From: Vesta saturnalis
Lineage: Eukaryota; Arthropoda; Insecta; Coleoptera; Lampyridae
DNA length: 64,000 bases
Direction: 5' to 3'
Assembly (NCBI GenBank): GCA_036346205.1
Contig: JARFJB010001662.1
Location: forward strand, 533,501-597,500
Shown: positions 45,272 to 55,030 of the stretch, one piece after another
Layout of the letters: every line of letters starts with the position of its first letter
Numbering within the stretch: position 1 is the first letter of the stretch
Notes under the pieces: generated by a model
Seen by the model: the letters and a program-made list of their open reading frames with translations, nothing else
Databases searched by the model: none
What the model was told of the DNA's origin: nothing
Program-made: the position numbers and the translations under genes

Positions 45272-45336
45272 ATGGTATTATTGCTGTATATTTAGGTTCT
45301 GCTTTTTCTAAATATACAGCGATAATACCATATGTA
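45272..45336. repeat. Hairpin with 28-bp stems
   Basis: ATGGTATTATTGCTGTATAT (45276 on) pairs almost perfectly with ATATACAGCGATAATACCAT (45316 on), around GGTTCTGCTTTT. It stands at the left edge of the Penelope fragment, so it may mark that element's boundary. Confidence 0.8.
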
Positions 45337-45339
45337 CAA

Positions 45340-45828
45340 GGTACCTAAGACAAAATACGAAGAATAGGCAGCAAATACAAGATACGCACTGCCTTCAAAT
45401 CGACCAGAACGCTCAGGGGAATACTAACCAAAACCAAACCATACAATGAAGATCAGAATTCCAAGAACTGTGTATACAACCTACCATGCGAATGCGGCAG
45501 AGTATACATAGGAGAGAGCAGTAGACCACTCAAAGTGAGAACTCAGGAACATAAGAACAACGTCCGCAAGGGCGAAACAGAAAGATCAAGAATCGCTGAA
45601 CATGTCTGGAACGAATACCACCGTATCCAATGGGATAACATACAGATAGTGGCAAAGGACGAGAATACAACTCGTCGGAAACTCCAAGAAGCCACATTCA
45701 TCGCACTAGCAGAAAATCCAATAAGCCAAGCTAGTGTAGAAATGAAACCCATATGGATTCCAATAATGCGCGAAGAGCTTAAGCGCAATACACCTGCGCA
45801 AGAGGTTACGGCGCAACATGCGCAATAA
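45340..45828 (+). pseudogene. Penelope-like element: GIY-YIG endonuclease domain
   Basis: The plus strand reads IRTAFKSTRTLRGILTKTK (RT-endonuclease linker), then CVYNLPCECGRVYIGESSRPLKVRTQEH with the CxCG-xVYIGE GIY-YIG core and the catalytic Arg, then AEHVW (His/Glu) and a C-terminal helix with QEATFIALAENP. Penelope elements are the retroelements that carry RT fused to this nuclease. The RT is absent here, so it is a 5'-truncated copy. The 97-codon frame from 45535 is open to 45828. Confidence 0.75.
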
Positions 45829-45852
45829 ACTTCTGCGCAACCACGAAACAAG

Positions 45853-45855
<3 letters not shown>

Positions 45856-45909
<54 letters not shown>
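45856..45909. repeat. (TA)n microsatellite 2
   Basis: About 27 TA units directly downstream of the Penelope endonuclease domain. Confidence 0.95.
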
Positions 45910-45912
<3 letters not shown>

Positions 45913-45934
45913 AAGTTCTAACAAATATATATTG

Positions 45935-46009
45935 GATTACTCAGTGGCTCAGCGGTAAAGGTATCAGACTAGTAAGTGAAAGGTACCAAGTTCGAATCTG
46001 AGAGTAGTC
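45935..46009 (+). repeat. tRNA-like sequence (75 nt) at the 3' end of the Penelope fragment
   Basis: It has GATTAC/GTAGTC acceptor-like ends that can pair (one G-T), a box A-like GTGGCTCAGCGGTAAAGG and box B AAGTTCGAATCTG. The anticodon stem is poor and the T-stem has mismatches, so it is not a clear functional tRNA. It may be a SINE head or part of the Penelope terminal sequence. Confidence 0.45.
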
Positions 46010-46083
46010 AAGTGTTTGGGAAAAATTAGATATAACATATAAATTCGACTCAAGTGCGAAAACAGTCCTTCTCAAGACTAAGC

Positions 46084-46115
46084 CTGATGACGGAAGCAGA
46101 GTCCGCTTCCGAAAC
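46084..46115 (+). ncRNA. Hammerhead-like ribozyme motif (CTGATGA-stem-GAAAC)
   Basis: CTGATGA (46084-46090), then C, a 6-bp stem GGAAGC/GCTTCC with loop AGAGTCC, then GAAAC (46111-46115). This is the order of the hammerhead catalytic core (CUGANGA, stem II, GAAA). Hammerhead motifs are known in Penelope terminal repeats, and a Penelope domain lies 250 bp upstream. I could not find a convincing stem III plus NUH cleavage site, and the first stem II position (C) does not pair in the canonical way, so this is a likely relic at best. Confidence 0.35.
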
Positions 46116-46599
46116 GTCGCGCTCAAAAAGCATAAACTGTGTAAATAGGCCGATCAACTCCACTAATAGGAAACCACAGATACAAAACACTTATAATACA
46201 GAATTGTTAATTTAACTTTATTACAATTATTGCAACAAAACAACAGTGAACCATTTTGTGTCCTATGTGAATTTTAAAGCTCATAATACTCAAATTTATT
46301 AGACAAATATGTATAAACAACAAATACTTTCACAATACATTGTAAAATAATTTTTTTTTTTTTTATTTATTTGGATACTTTTTGCAATCTGTATATAACA
46401 ATAAGCAAAATATATGTATGCTAGAGAATATTGGACACGGCAATGACGTTATTGAAATCCAACGATTTACAATTTACAATTGTCTACATACTAGGTTGTA
46501 TAAGTTTAATCAAATCTATTGGGTAGGTCTAGTGGTTTGTGTCTCCTTAGTCTGTGTATGGTTTCGCTATTATCGAGTAGGTTAACAGCCAAAGGGTTG

Positions 46600-48035
46600 G
46601 GATGATATTCTAGTTTACTAGGTATTTAACACTGAACTTAACTATCACTTCTTTAACTGTGTCCACTTTCAAGTCGCTAAGAATGTCTGTATTTCTCATG
46701 AAGTATGGTGCATCACACATTGACCGTAGCAGTTTATTTTGAAATCTCTCGAGTATTTGAATGTTTGAGTTTGCCGTTGTTCCCCAAAGCTGAATGCCAT
46801 ATGTTCATATGGGTTTAAAGATCGAATTGTAGATTAAGAGCTTGTTTGCTAATGACAATTTAGATTTTTTACCTAACAGCCAGTAAACAATATGCCAAGT
46901 TGTTTTCTTTTCTTCCATATGTGAAACTTCCAAGTTAGGCCTGTGTCAAGATGTAAGCCAAGATATTTGACTTCACTAACTTGAGTTAGTGGAATATTGT
47001 TTATACGAACCGGTGGTGGATTTCCCCTACACTTAGTGAACGTTATATGAAACTTAGCTTCGTTTAGTTGGATGCTCCATTGTTTGGTCCACTTAATCAA
47101 TTGATCTAAGCTCTGTTGAAGGAGTTGGGAGGCTATTGTTGGATCTGAGTGTCTTGTAATTATGATCTTATCATCAGCAAAGGTAACGGTGAGAGAGTTC
47201 GTACTTGTTGGTATATCTGCCGTATACACGAGGTATAAAAGGGGACCAAGGACGCTTCCTTGAGGAACCCCTGAGTCAATTGTGTGAAGCGCCGTTTGGT
47301 ATTGGCCTATTTGACGTGGAAATAACGTTCTTCCAGATACGATTTTAAAATGACATATAATGGATGAGGTAGTAGTTTCTTGAGTTTATACTTGAGGCCT
47401 GCATGCCACACCTTATCGAAAGCTTGGCTTTCGTCGAGAAGAACAGCTGTGCAGTATTGCTTCTCTTCAAAGGCCTGATTTATGTTATCAACTATACGGT
47501 GGGCTTGTTGTACAGTAGAGTGGTCCCTCCTGAACCCAAATTGATGGTCTGGAATTATGTTATTTTCTTCTAGGATGGATGTTAGTCTTTTGGCTAGGAG
47601 TTTTTCCAGTAGTTTGCCTGCCACTGATAATAAGCTAATGGGTCTGTATGAGGTGACTTCATAAGCTGATTTCCCAAGTTTTAGTATCTGTATCACCTGC
47701 CCAACTTTCCACTGGGCCGGGAAGTACCCCAGTCTTAGAACTGCATTGTAGAGCATAGTTAGTAACACTACACCCTTGCGTGGTAATTCTTTGAGGAGTT
47801 TGCCAGTAAGTAAATCAATGCCTGGTGCTTTTCTAGAATTGAGATTATATGTAATCATGCTTTTAACTTCCTTAACTGTGAAGCAGTCCAACGGGAGTGA
47901 TAATTGGTATGGCATATCTAAATAATTTTGTATTTCTGCTTCTTCTTCATTGGTAATTTGTGATGCAGTTGGTTGGAAAACACTCTGGAGGTGCTGCGCA
48001 AAGAGATCTGCTTTTCGGGATCTGATCTTGCCCAT
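46600..48035 (-). pseudogene. Jockey-type LINE reverse transcriptase part of ORF2
   Basis: Frame 48035-47307 has SRKAPGIDLLTGKLLKELP, VIQILKLGKSAYEVTSYRPIS, HQFGFRRDHSTVQQ and CTAVLLDESQAFDKVWH. The usual first catalytic Asp stands in a changed context (LLDESQAFDKVW instead of LLDVxxAFDxVW). After a break, 47229-46873 begins TSTNSLTVTFADDKII with the catalytic FADD box and SEVKYLGLHLDTGLTW. GVPQGSVLGPLLYLVYTAD-like text spans the break at about 47290-47225. C-terminal text (LLIYNSIFKPI, YGIQLWGTT) follows with one stop to about 46740. Confidence 0.8.
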
Positions 48036-49192
48036 GTTCCATTTGGTTGTTTCAGGGGAGGGATAGGCTGTTTTTGGTCTTTTATTCTTTTGGTAGCCAT
48101 CCAGAGGGAATAATTTGTGTCGGCTGTTGCGCTTACGTTTGTGAGATACTCTTCGAAGTGTTTATTCTTTAGATCTTTTATTAATGCTTTTAGTTCTGTT
48201 GTTGCTTGATTTAGGTTTCTCTTATCAGATGGGTATCTTGTATTTTGCCAGATACGTCGTAACCGTTTTTTTTCAGCTATTTTTCTTTTAACTATGATGG
48301 GACACCTTTCTTGTTGTCTTTTATTATCAATTATTGGCGTTGCTTCAATGGCAGCTTCTTGAAGTATTCTTGTGAAATCTTGTATAGCTAATTCGAGTTC
48401 ATTATTAGTTTGGAGTGATATTTTCAAGTCCAGGCGATTATAAATGATTTCTTTGTAAAGATTCCAGTCGGTTCTTTTGTTATATAATTTTGGAGCATTT
48501 TCTCTAGCAATGATCATGCTGCTCACTGTTGCTATAATTGGTGTGTGGTCGGAGGTTAGGTCAAGGCTTGAAGTAATTTTTAGATAGGTTGAAGCAATGC
48601 CTTTAGTTATTATGAAATCCAGCAGGTCAGGTAGTTTACCTGGGTCGGTGGGCCAGTAGGTGGGTTCATATGTTGAGAGGAAACCCAGTTTGAGTTCTTG
48701 TATTACCTGATGCAGCACCTTACCTCTACCTGGTGGGGAGATTTGGGAACCCCATAGAGTGTGCTTAGCGTTGAAATCGCCGCCTGATAAGAACCTGCTA
48801 CCTAGTGTTCTAAAGTATTCGATGAAACCTTGCTTGCTAACTGCATAGTTAGGAGGGCAGTATGTAGCTGATATGACTAGTGGGCCATTCCAGTCTTCTA
48901 TCTCTATGGATGTGGCTTGAAGGAATATCTCTTGGTAGGGAGGTAACACGTGATGTTTAATGTGTTTTTTTATTAGAATGGTCGTGCCTCCTCTAGCGTG
49001 ATGATCTGCTTCTGGGTGATTTGTGGAATAAAGTTGATAATTGTGTATTTTGAAATGTGTTCTGCTATTAAAATGTGTTTCTGAGACTAGTAACATGTCT
49101 ACATCATTGTGAAGGAGAAAGGTTTCTAGCTCATGTTTATGCTTTGCAAGGCCTTTAGCGTTCCACTCGGCTATTATATATGTAGGAGCCAT
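47918..49192 (-). pseudogene. Jockey-type LINE endonuclease part of ORF2
   Basis: The 424-codon frame starts at ATG 49192 with IIAEWNAKGLAKHKHEL (catalytic Asn), LLVSETHFNSRTHF (Glu), LSGGDFNAKHTLWGS (Asp, Asn) and LTSDHTPIIATVS (Asp, His): all APE-type endonuclease residues are kept. The linker (YSLWMATKRIKDQ) follows, and a frameshift at about 48030 joins the RT frame. An intact endonuclease over about 230 residues suggests modest age. Its ATG overlaps the end of ORF1 closely, as in Jockey elements. Confidence 0.85.
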
Positions 49193-49423
49193 TTTTATTT
49201 TTTTAGTTCTTCTCGGAGGAGTCTAACTTGTGTGGTAAGTTCATTAATTGTCTGTTGTGCATATGGATTGTTTGTTGAAGTGTGATTATTATCGAAGTAA
49301 TGTCGTAGTTTTGTGGATTGATGGCACTTGTAAAACAAATAAGTAGTTTTGCGGCGCATGTAATGCTAATGGCATTTGCTTAAATTCTCATTAAAGAAAT
49401 CCTAATAGTTGACATTCCTTAGT

Positions 49424-49501
49424 ATCATTAACAACAGATTAGCAAATATTCAAAAATGTTTCATCATTAACAACAGATTAGCAAATATTCAAAAATGTTT
49501 T
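49424..49501. repeat. Tandem duplication of a 39-bp unit
   Basis: ATCATTAACAACAGATTAGC... occurs at 49424 and again at 49463 with nearly no change, two copies head to tail. Confidence 0.85.
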
Positions 49502-49697
49502 TATTAGTTAGTTCGTTTTCAACTGTGATTTAAAAGCGAGTGTAGAAATGAGTTCTACATTGGGAAAAATCCTGAATAATGCTCTTAAAATATAGCCTAT
49601 TCTGTTTCTATAATTACAAATTGAACTTATTTTTTTATTTTATAAGTGTTTAAACTATTACTGTTCATATGTAATTCAAATAAATAATAGTATATTA

Positions 49698-49815
49698 TGT
49701 TATTAGGAGTAAAAGTGATACATTATGTGGCGAAGCTAAATGTTTATTTTGCCGAACGAAGTGAGGCAAATAATTCAGCTGAGTTTCATAAAGTTACTTT
49801 TACTCCGAATAACAT
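49698..49815. repeat. Palindromic hairpin repeat with inner GC-richer stem
   Basis: TGTTATTAGGAGTAAAAGT (49699) pairs with ACTTTTACTCCGAATAACA (49796). Inside, TTTGCC/GGCAAA pairs around GAACGAAGTGA. The two-level design resembles the hairpin at 16417-16535. Confidence 0.65.
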
Positions 49816-49820
49816 CTACT

Positions 49821-50093
49821 TTTTTATCCGCAAACGTAAAAATAATTGGTAAAGATCGAAAGGAAAGATCAAACATAATTAGCAGGTAAAAGAATAAGAT
49901 AATCAAGACGCTTTGCAAGTAAACGCTTTGCAAGTAATGAAACCATAACACCGCACCTTTAATAAGCCCATTTGGTAAAAATAAAAATGCCTAGGCACAA
50001 AAGTACAACTTTTACTCCATGTCTGAAAAGTAAAACTTTTACCTTTGACATTGAGTCATAAAGGTGTCACTTTTGTGACGTTTGCGGATAAAA
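49821..50093. mobile_element. Small MITE-like element with 16-17-bp inverted ends
   Basis: TTTTTATCCGCAAACGT (49821-49837) is the reverse complement of ACGTTTGCGGATAAAA (50078-50093). The 240 bp between do not code but repeat AAACGCTTTGCAAGTAA (about 49900-49935) and TTTTACTCC/TTTTACC words. It adjoins the palindrome at 49698-49815, so both may be parts of one element. Confidence 0.55.
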
Positions 50094-50194
50094 TATTTTA
50101 AAATTTCTTGTGGTTTGGTGATGAATAATTGAAAACGCGACATCGACGCCACTGGTAATGCTTTCAGTCGCTATTGCGTTAACGAGTGCGGCCG

Positions 50195-50197
<3 letters not shown>

Positions 50198-50251
<54 letters not shown>
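50198..50251. repeat. (TA)n microsatellite 3
   Basis: About 27 TA units, the third long TA tract of the intron, 170 bp from the piggyBac insertion. Confidence 0.95.
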
Positions 50252-50255
<4 letters not shown>

Positions 50256-50419
50256 CTTTGGATTTAGTTTTGACAAATCTATACATGTCGAACTTATACG
50301 AGTTTTGATAAATATCGAAAATACATTATAAAAACGATATTAAAAAGGAATAACAGTACATTTTGAGATCATGCGGTGGTGAAACATGATGCAGACGACT
50401 ACAACCAAGAGAATTTACA

Positions 50420-52862
50420 TTAACCCTTCGCTAGTGACGTCAATTTTGTAACATGAACGGTGACGTCCGTCCAGGAGACCGATGCTATTTAAAGGCAATA
50501 TATTGTGGATATAAATAATTGTTATTAGTAAAATTTTAAGTTAATAGTCAACGAAATAAGTAGTTTTTGAACAGAAAATATTTTATTTTAGAAAAACACG
50601 GCTATTTAATTAAAATATAAAAAATAAAATCAAAATAAAACTTAATTCTATAACTAAAAAATTGTGCATAAGTTTAATAACTTTTTTTGTAATGAAGGTA
50701 AGTATGATTATAGGAACCGTCGTAATAAAATAGGTACTTGATAGCATAATACTAAAAAATTAGGCAGTAGTTTTGCTATAACATTCAGCACACATGACTG
50801 CGACATGCTCAAGGCACAAAAATTTTTGACGTTTTTTGCAACAATATTTGGTTTTTCTCCTTTTCTTTGAACCGCAAGGATTGCATCTTCCCAAAAGAGC
50901 TCTATTTTCTTCCTGAGGTTCAGCTGGCAATTCGATGTTGCATATTTCACATATACGTCATCTAAGAATTTTGGGAAGATTCTGGGACTGCACACGCACT
51001 TTCAAGAAACTTTCTATCATTGAAAACGCTAAGTTTTCCAAAAAATGTCGCCTTAGAATGTTCTTGTCTGGCGCATTATTTGTTGTGTAAACCACCTGAG
51101 AGTTTATTCCTGATATATTTAGAAGACTGTAAAAAATCACCATCTGCCAACGCCTTGTAGGTCTTGCACAGTTGTAGTTGGAACACAATTGATCCACAAC
51201 ATCCACTCCACATTTTGTGTGGTTATAATCCACGATCATATCTGGTTTTCCAGTGTCATTATCAATGCTGTCGTTATTGTGGCAGGTCGAAATCAAGAGC
51301 ACGTTTTTATTTTTTTTTTTTGGAACGTAGGAGACCAATGTGCACTTATTTTGGAAAGCAAACATGCTAGAACCCACTGGTCTATTTTTGGTTCCAGTCA
51401 CAAATTCTGGTGGAAGTTTTCGCTTGTTGGATCTGATTGTCCCCAATGTAGTTAGACCGTGGTCCAATAAGCTATTGGCCAAGCCAATGCTTGTGAACCA
51501 CCTGTCAGTCGTCACATTTCTGTTAGAACCATATATATGTTCACATAAGCGTTCTACGACTGACTGACCACTGTTGCTTAGTTGGAAAAGTCCGTCAGGT
51601 TGAGTACCAACGTACACTTCGAGATTAGCCGTATAGTACATTTTTGCATCGCATAAAGCAAAAATTTATATTCCGTACTTGTTGGGTTTCAGAGGCATAT
51701 ATTGCTTGAAATGGCATCGTCCACGAAAAGCCTCTAGTTTCTCATCTACTGTAACTTCCTGAGAAAGATTGTAATTTTTTTTACAATTATTTACGAACCT
51801 TTCAAAGAGTTCCCGAATGGGAGCTAGTTTATCTAGCTTGCGTCTATCTACTCTAGTTTCAATATCGTCAACACGTAAGTATCTCATAAGGATGCGAAAG
51901 CGTTGCAGTGACATGGTAGCCCGAAAAATTTCGAGAGAACTTCCGTTAATCCTGAATAAATCGTCGGCATTTAGGTTATTGCATTTTCTTACAGCAGCAA
52001 ACAATAGTAAACCCAAAAGAGTTTGTATTTCTAGAAAATTTGTTGGTCTCGTATACGTTGCTCTACTATACCGTTCAGCCACTGAATCTAAGTATGCATT
52101 AGTGTGAGTCAATCAAATTTATCATGTCGTTATCAAAAAATGCTTTCCAAACTTCCAAAGGACTCTTCTCACGCAATGAAACAGGTACCGACGGCAGCTT
52201 CATTCGTATAATGTTTCTTGCCGGTGCTCGGACATTTCTTATTACGTGCTTCTTCCATCGAGTCGTTTTGTCTTTTCCTATATACTCATCGTGTTCTTGA
52301 TCATCTGTTGTCGTTGAATTATCACTGTTACTGCTGTTATTACTAATATTCATCTCGCCATGATCTTCAAAGTCATCTTGTTCAGTACTTGAACCATCAT
52401 TGTGTACACACTCTTCGTGGTCTTCAACCTCATCATCATACTCATCTACGTCTTCCTCATCGTCAAAAACAGTATATGGTTCATCATCTTTTAGCATTTC
52501 CTTCATTAATTTTTGGAGCCTTTCCTGTTCTTTTTCATAACTTTCCATTTCTAAATAAAATTTAATGGAAACAAAAGTAAAATGCTAATTATAACGGCAA
52601 TAATACCTTCAAACACGCAAAAAAAACTTAAAACATCAAAGTAAATTTTCATAACATCAATAGTGACGTCGGTCTGTGAGAAAATAGTTTCTACAAATGC
52701 AATAGAACGAACTACCGGCACCACCGCTGCGGTTGCATACTTGTCCACTACTAACAGGAAGGTATCTGGAGAACCAGCTCACCCCCACTACCTATACGGT
52801 AGTTATAACAAAACTAAGGTCGCGTCCGTCTGTGACACCGTGCGTCACTAACGAAAGGTTAA
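50420..52862 (-). mobile_element. piggyBac-family transposon with TTAA duplication and terminal inverted repeats
   Basis: TTAA at 50420-50423 and 52859-52862 flank the element. Its ends are CCCTTCGCTAGTGACG (50424 on) and the inverted CGTCACTAACGAAAGG (to 52858), a 16-bp inverted repeat with two mismatches. GACGTC/GTCCGTC words repeat near both ends (50437, 50465, 52823). The element is 2435 bp and has one transposase gene on the minus strand. It sits in the cyclase intron. Confidence 0.92.
50708..52548 (-). pseudogene. piggyBac transposase, near full length with few lesions
   Basis: The frame 52548-52099 is an acidic N-terminus (Asp/Glu/Ser runs) ending at FFDNDMINLI. A frameshift at about 52105 leads to 52112-51666 (LGLLLFAAVRK; VTVDEKLEAFRGR with the first catalytic Asp). 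An in-frame TAA at about 51666 separates it from the next part, ending at 50958 (NVTTDRWFTSIGLA, second Asp; KCGVDVVDQLCSNY, third Asp; RRWQMVIFYSLLNIS). A further shift at about 50980 leads to a Cys-rich tail (CNPCGSKKRRKTKYCCKK, then CAEC) near 50890-50770. All three catalytic Asp and the tail cysteines remain; three lesions disable it. Confidence 0.9.
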
Positions 52863-52952
52863 TTAACGAAACTATAAACGTCAGATTTATACGATGTATA
52901 ACAATTTACTTAATTGTAAAGATAAGAAATATTTAAAATTAAACATGCTTAC

Positions 52953-54562
52953 GGCATCGAAATCCGAAATGACTTCATTTAGGAATCTTAAACACTCTAA
53001 TCCTTGGTTGTTCACAGTTTCTTCGGAGTAAAAATCTAAAACATAGTCAATTAAATTGAAATACATTTTAAATGTACTTTACCAGAAAAATTAGGCATCG
53101 AGGAAAATAAAACACCGATTTCTGCATAACTTTGCGAATATAATTCATCATGTTGTCTTTTCCTATTTCCCATAAAATGCGCCGCCACGTGTGGTGGTAA
53201 CACATTGTAAACTAAAGCTTCATTCCTCCTTCTCATATCAGATGCACGTTCACGTTGTCCGTTTACCTCAGAACGCCAAAGAAATAGCAGTCTTGAAACT
53301 TCTTCCATCTAAAAATTACACACCCGACTACTTTTTTATCGATATTGTCGTCTTACTCACATGTCTCGCCAGAGATATCAGAGCTAAAGTTACTGTAACT
53401 AATAAAGCTGATAACGTATATTTACTTTTAGTAAAGCTGAAATGTAATCAATATTTATTTCAGAGAATGTTGGTATTACACTCGTACTTAGACCAATGCT
53501 TTCTAGATTCTTCGCAATCGAGGGCAGGTGCCAATAATAGTACGTTTACTGCGCAATGAGCAGCAGTAATTAAAACCATAAAGAATGTTTTACATAGATA
53601 TGAAAGAGAAGCTGGAATTGCAGCTGTTATAAGGATTAAAACTGTAAAGTAGCTGAAATAAGAAGGATAAAGGCATGTTGCATTCGTATTTTCAGTTAAA
53701 GAACAATTTCCTTGCGATTGGCCTAAATTTAAAGGCCAACAGGAAATCTGCAAAGTGATTATTTGTAAAACTTTTTTAAATTTTCAGCATTACTTACTGC
53801 ATCGGAAATGTTTAGAATCGTAAGGAATATTATACATGTTATAGGTAGAATTCTTTGCATCCAAATAGATTCATTAATTTTTCGAAAACATAATTTGAGA
53901 CAATTACAAACTGCCTATAATTACTCAGATTAATTAAAAATTGCATTTGTATAAGATTAACTTACAGCTGGAAGTATTTCAACCAATGAAATTGCTGATA
54001 TAATCATAAGTAAAAAACTTCCAATTATGAATGATAGAAAACTCATAAGTCTCCTATAACATTAGAAATAAATTTTCATTTGCAAGCAATTTTGTTTTAC
54101 CTTGGAAGAACTATAAATTGCGAAACACCGATAGCTAATCTCACTACTAAGAATGCTTGTAAGGTGATATTGGAAAATGATTCGCTGTGAAGGTGATAGG
54201 ATTTTTCCAATTCTGGCTTTATAAATCTTAAGGTATGCATTCTAGTATTTTTTAATAATTCTCTGGAAGGTTTAAAACATATTTGTTGTTTGTAAACGTT
54301 TAACATTTCTTCTCACCTATGACTTTCCCTACTTACTAATTCCTTTTTTAATCGATTTTTAAAATCCTCTGAATCTTGACGCGTTCTGGACGTTACTAAA
54401 GAGTCCTTAAAAACTAATTTATGAATTTCTATTGTAGGAAGAATAATGTTTTACCTCTCCCTCTTCTTTATTATCGGAAGCGAAATCAGCGATGACGCAG
54501 CTATCTTCTTCGGGCATTATGCCACCTCCATTTTGGACTTCTGGTTTTGATTCTGGTTGATA
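52953..54562 (-). CDS. Ac3: Adenylyl cyclase type 3-like, nine exons (C1b end, six membrane helices, start of C2)
   Basis: Minus-strand exons: 54562-54455, 54405-54317, 54262-54101, 54053-53966, 53914-53798, 53747 to about 53482 (donor unsure: 53482 or 53488), 53436-53361, 53308-53083, 53035-52953. Phases agree at every junction. The first three are cytosolic C1b (acidic, then Arg/Lys-rich). Six hydrophobic helices follow (LQAFLVVRLAIGV; FLSFIIGSFLLMIISAI; ILPITCIIFLTIL; YFTVLILITAAI; FFMVLITAAHCAVNVLLL; LLVTVTLALISLA), with two N-glycosylation sites (NCS, NAT) in the loop between helices 3 and 4. C2 starts with RRRNEALVYNVLPPHVAAHF and SQSYAEIGVLFSSMPNF, then ECLRFLNEVISDFDA, the AC3-type signature. 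It makes cAMP from ATP in the plasma membrane. The C1a catalytic half lies beyond the window or was not recognised. Confidence 0.85.
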
Positions 54563-55030
54563 CTATGAAAAAAAAGGCAATTATTATTACGCCATTTTCT
54601 TACACAGCTAACTGTTCAAATACAATATTCGTTTTTAATAGAGATAAAGTGTGCTATCTTGCTGCAGTTATTGCGCTTTATTTTGGGAAATGTTAGATTC
54701 AATTGAATTTAAGGTTCCATTTGTTCGTATAAAAAATGTATAGTACGAAATATGCGAATACAGCCCAAATAAATAACAGGTAATTGTATTTTTTACATAT
54801 TGCAAGAAGGGTAAATATCTAAATGAAAGACACGTTATAAATGTACACAATGGAACAACTCTTAATTATTGGAGTAATTTAATTTCAGAAACCATTTCTT
54901 ATGTTTTAATGCACAAAATACCGAATTGACTTTAAAATGCAGTTCAGCAATGGTAGAGCATACGTTGCATCAAACTACGTGTATTAGAAGCTATTTGTAA
55001 TGTTGGGTCACGATGTCTGCAGAACATTGC
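54563..55030. other. Non-coding DNA, probably intron of the cyclase gene
   Basis: The acceptor TTTCATAG precedes the exon ending at 54562. No further upstream exon was recognised in the window, so this stretch and perhaps the repeats beyond it lie inside an intron. Confidence 0.4.

Larger units (their letters stand above)
46351..49327 (-). mobile_element. Jockey-type LINE, 5'-truncated, with target duplication
   Basis: The minus-strand element ends in a 14-nt A-run (T-run at 46351-46364). It contains the end of ORF1 (about 49327-49205), the endonuclease-RT ORF2 (49192-46873 with shifts) and a C-terminal part to about 46600. TTGTAAAATAA (46340-46350) and TTGTAAAACAA (49328-49338) flank it, an 11-bp target duplication with one mismatch. 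It lies in the cyclase intron in the gene's own orientation. Confidence 0.85.
41111..52952 (-). other. 11.8-kb intron of the adenylyl cyclase gene, loaded with mobile elements
   Basis: The donor after ..ISDFDA is GTAAGC at 52952 and the acceptor is TTTTTCAG just before 41110. The two exons join in frame (DA|LLE). Other introns of this gene seen here are about 47-65 bp. The stretch 41111-42339 has no recognised element, and 43011-44257 has none either. The rest is listed separately. Confidence 0.85.

Noticed and set aside
45935..46009. Functional tRNA gene
   Set aside because: Length and acceptor ends fit, but the anticodon and T stems contain mismatches and the context is a retroelement end.
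46084..46115. Confirmed active hammerhead ribozyme
   Set aside because: No convincing stem III and cleavage site could be drawn, so only the core-like motif is reported.
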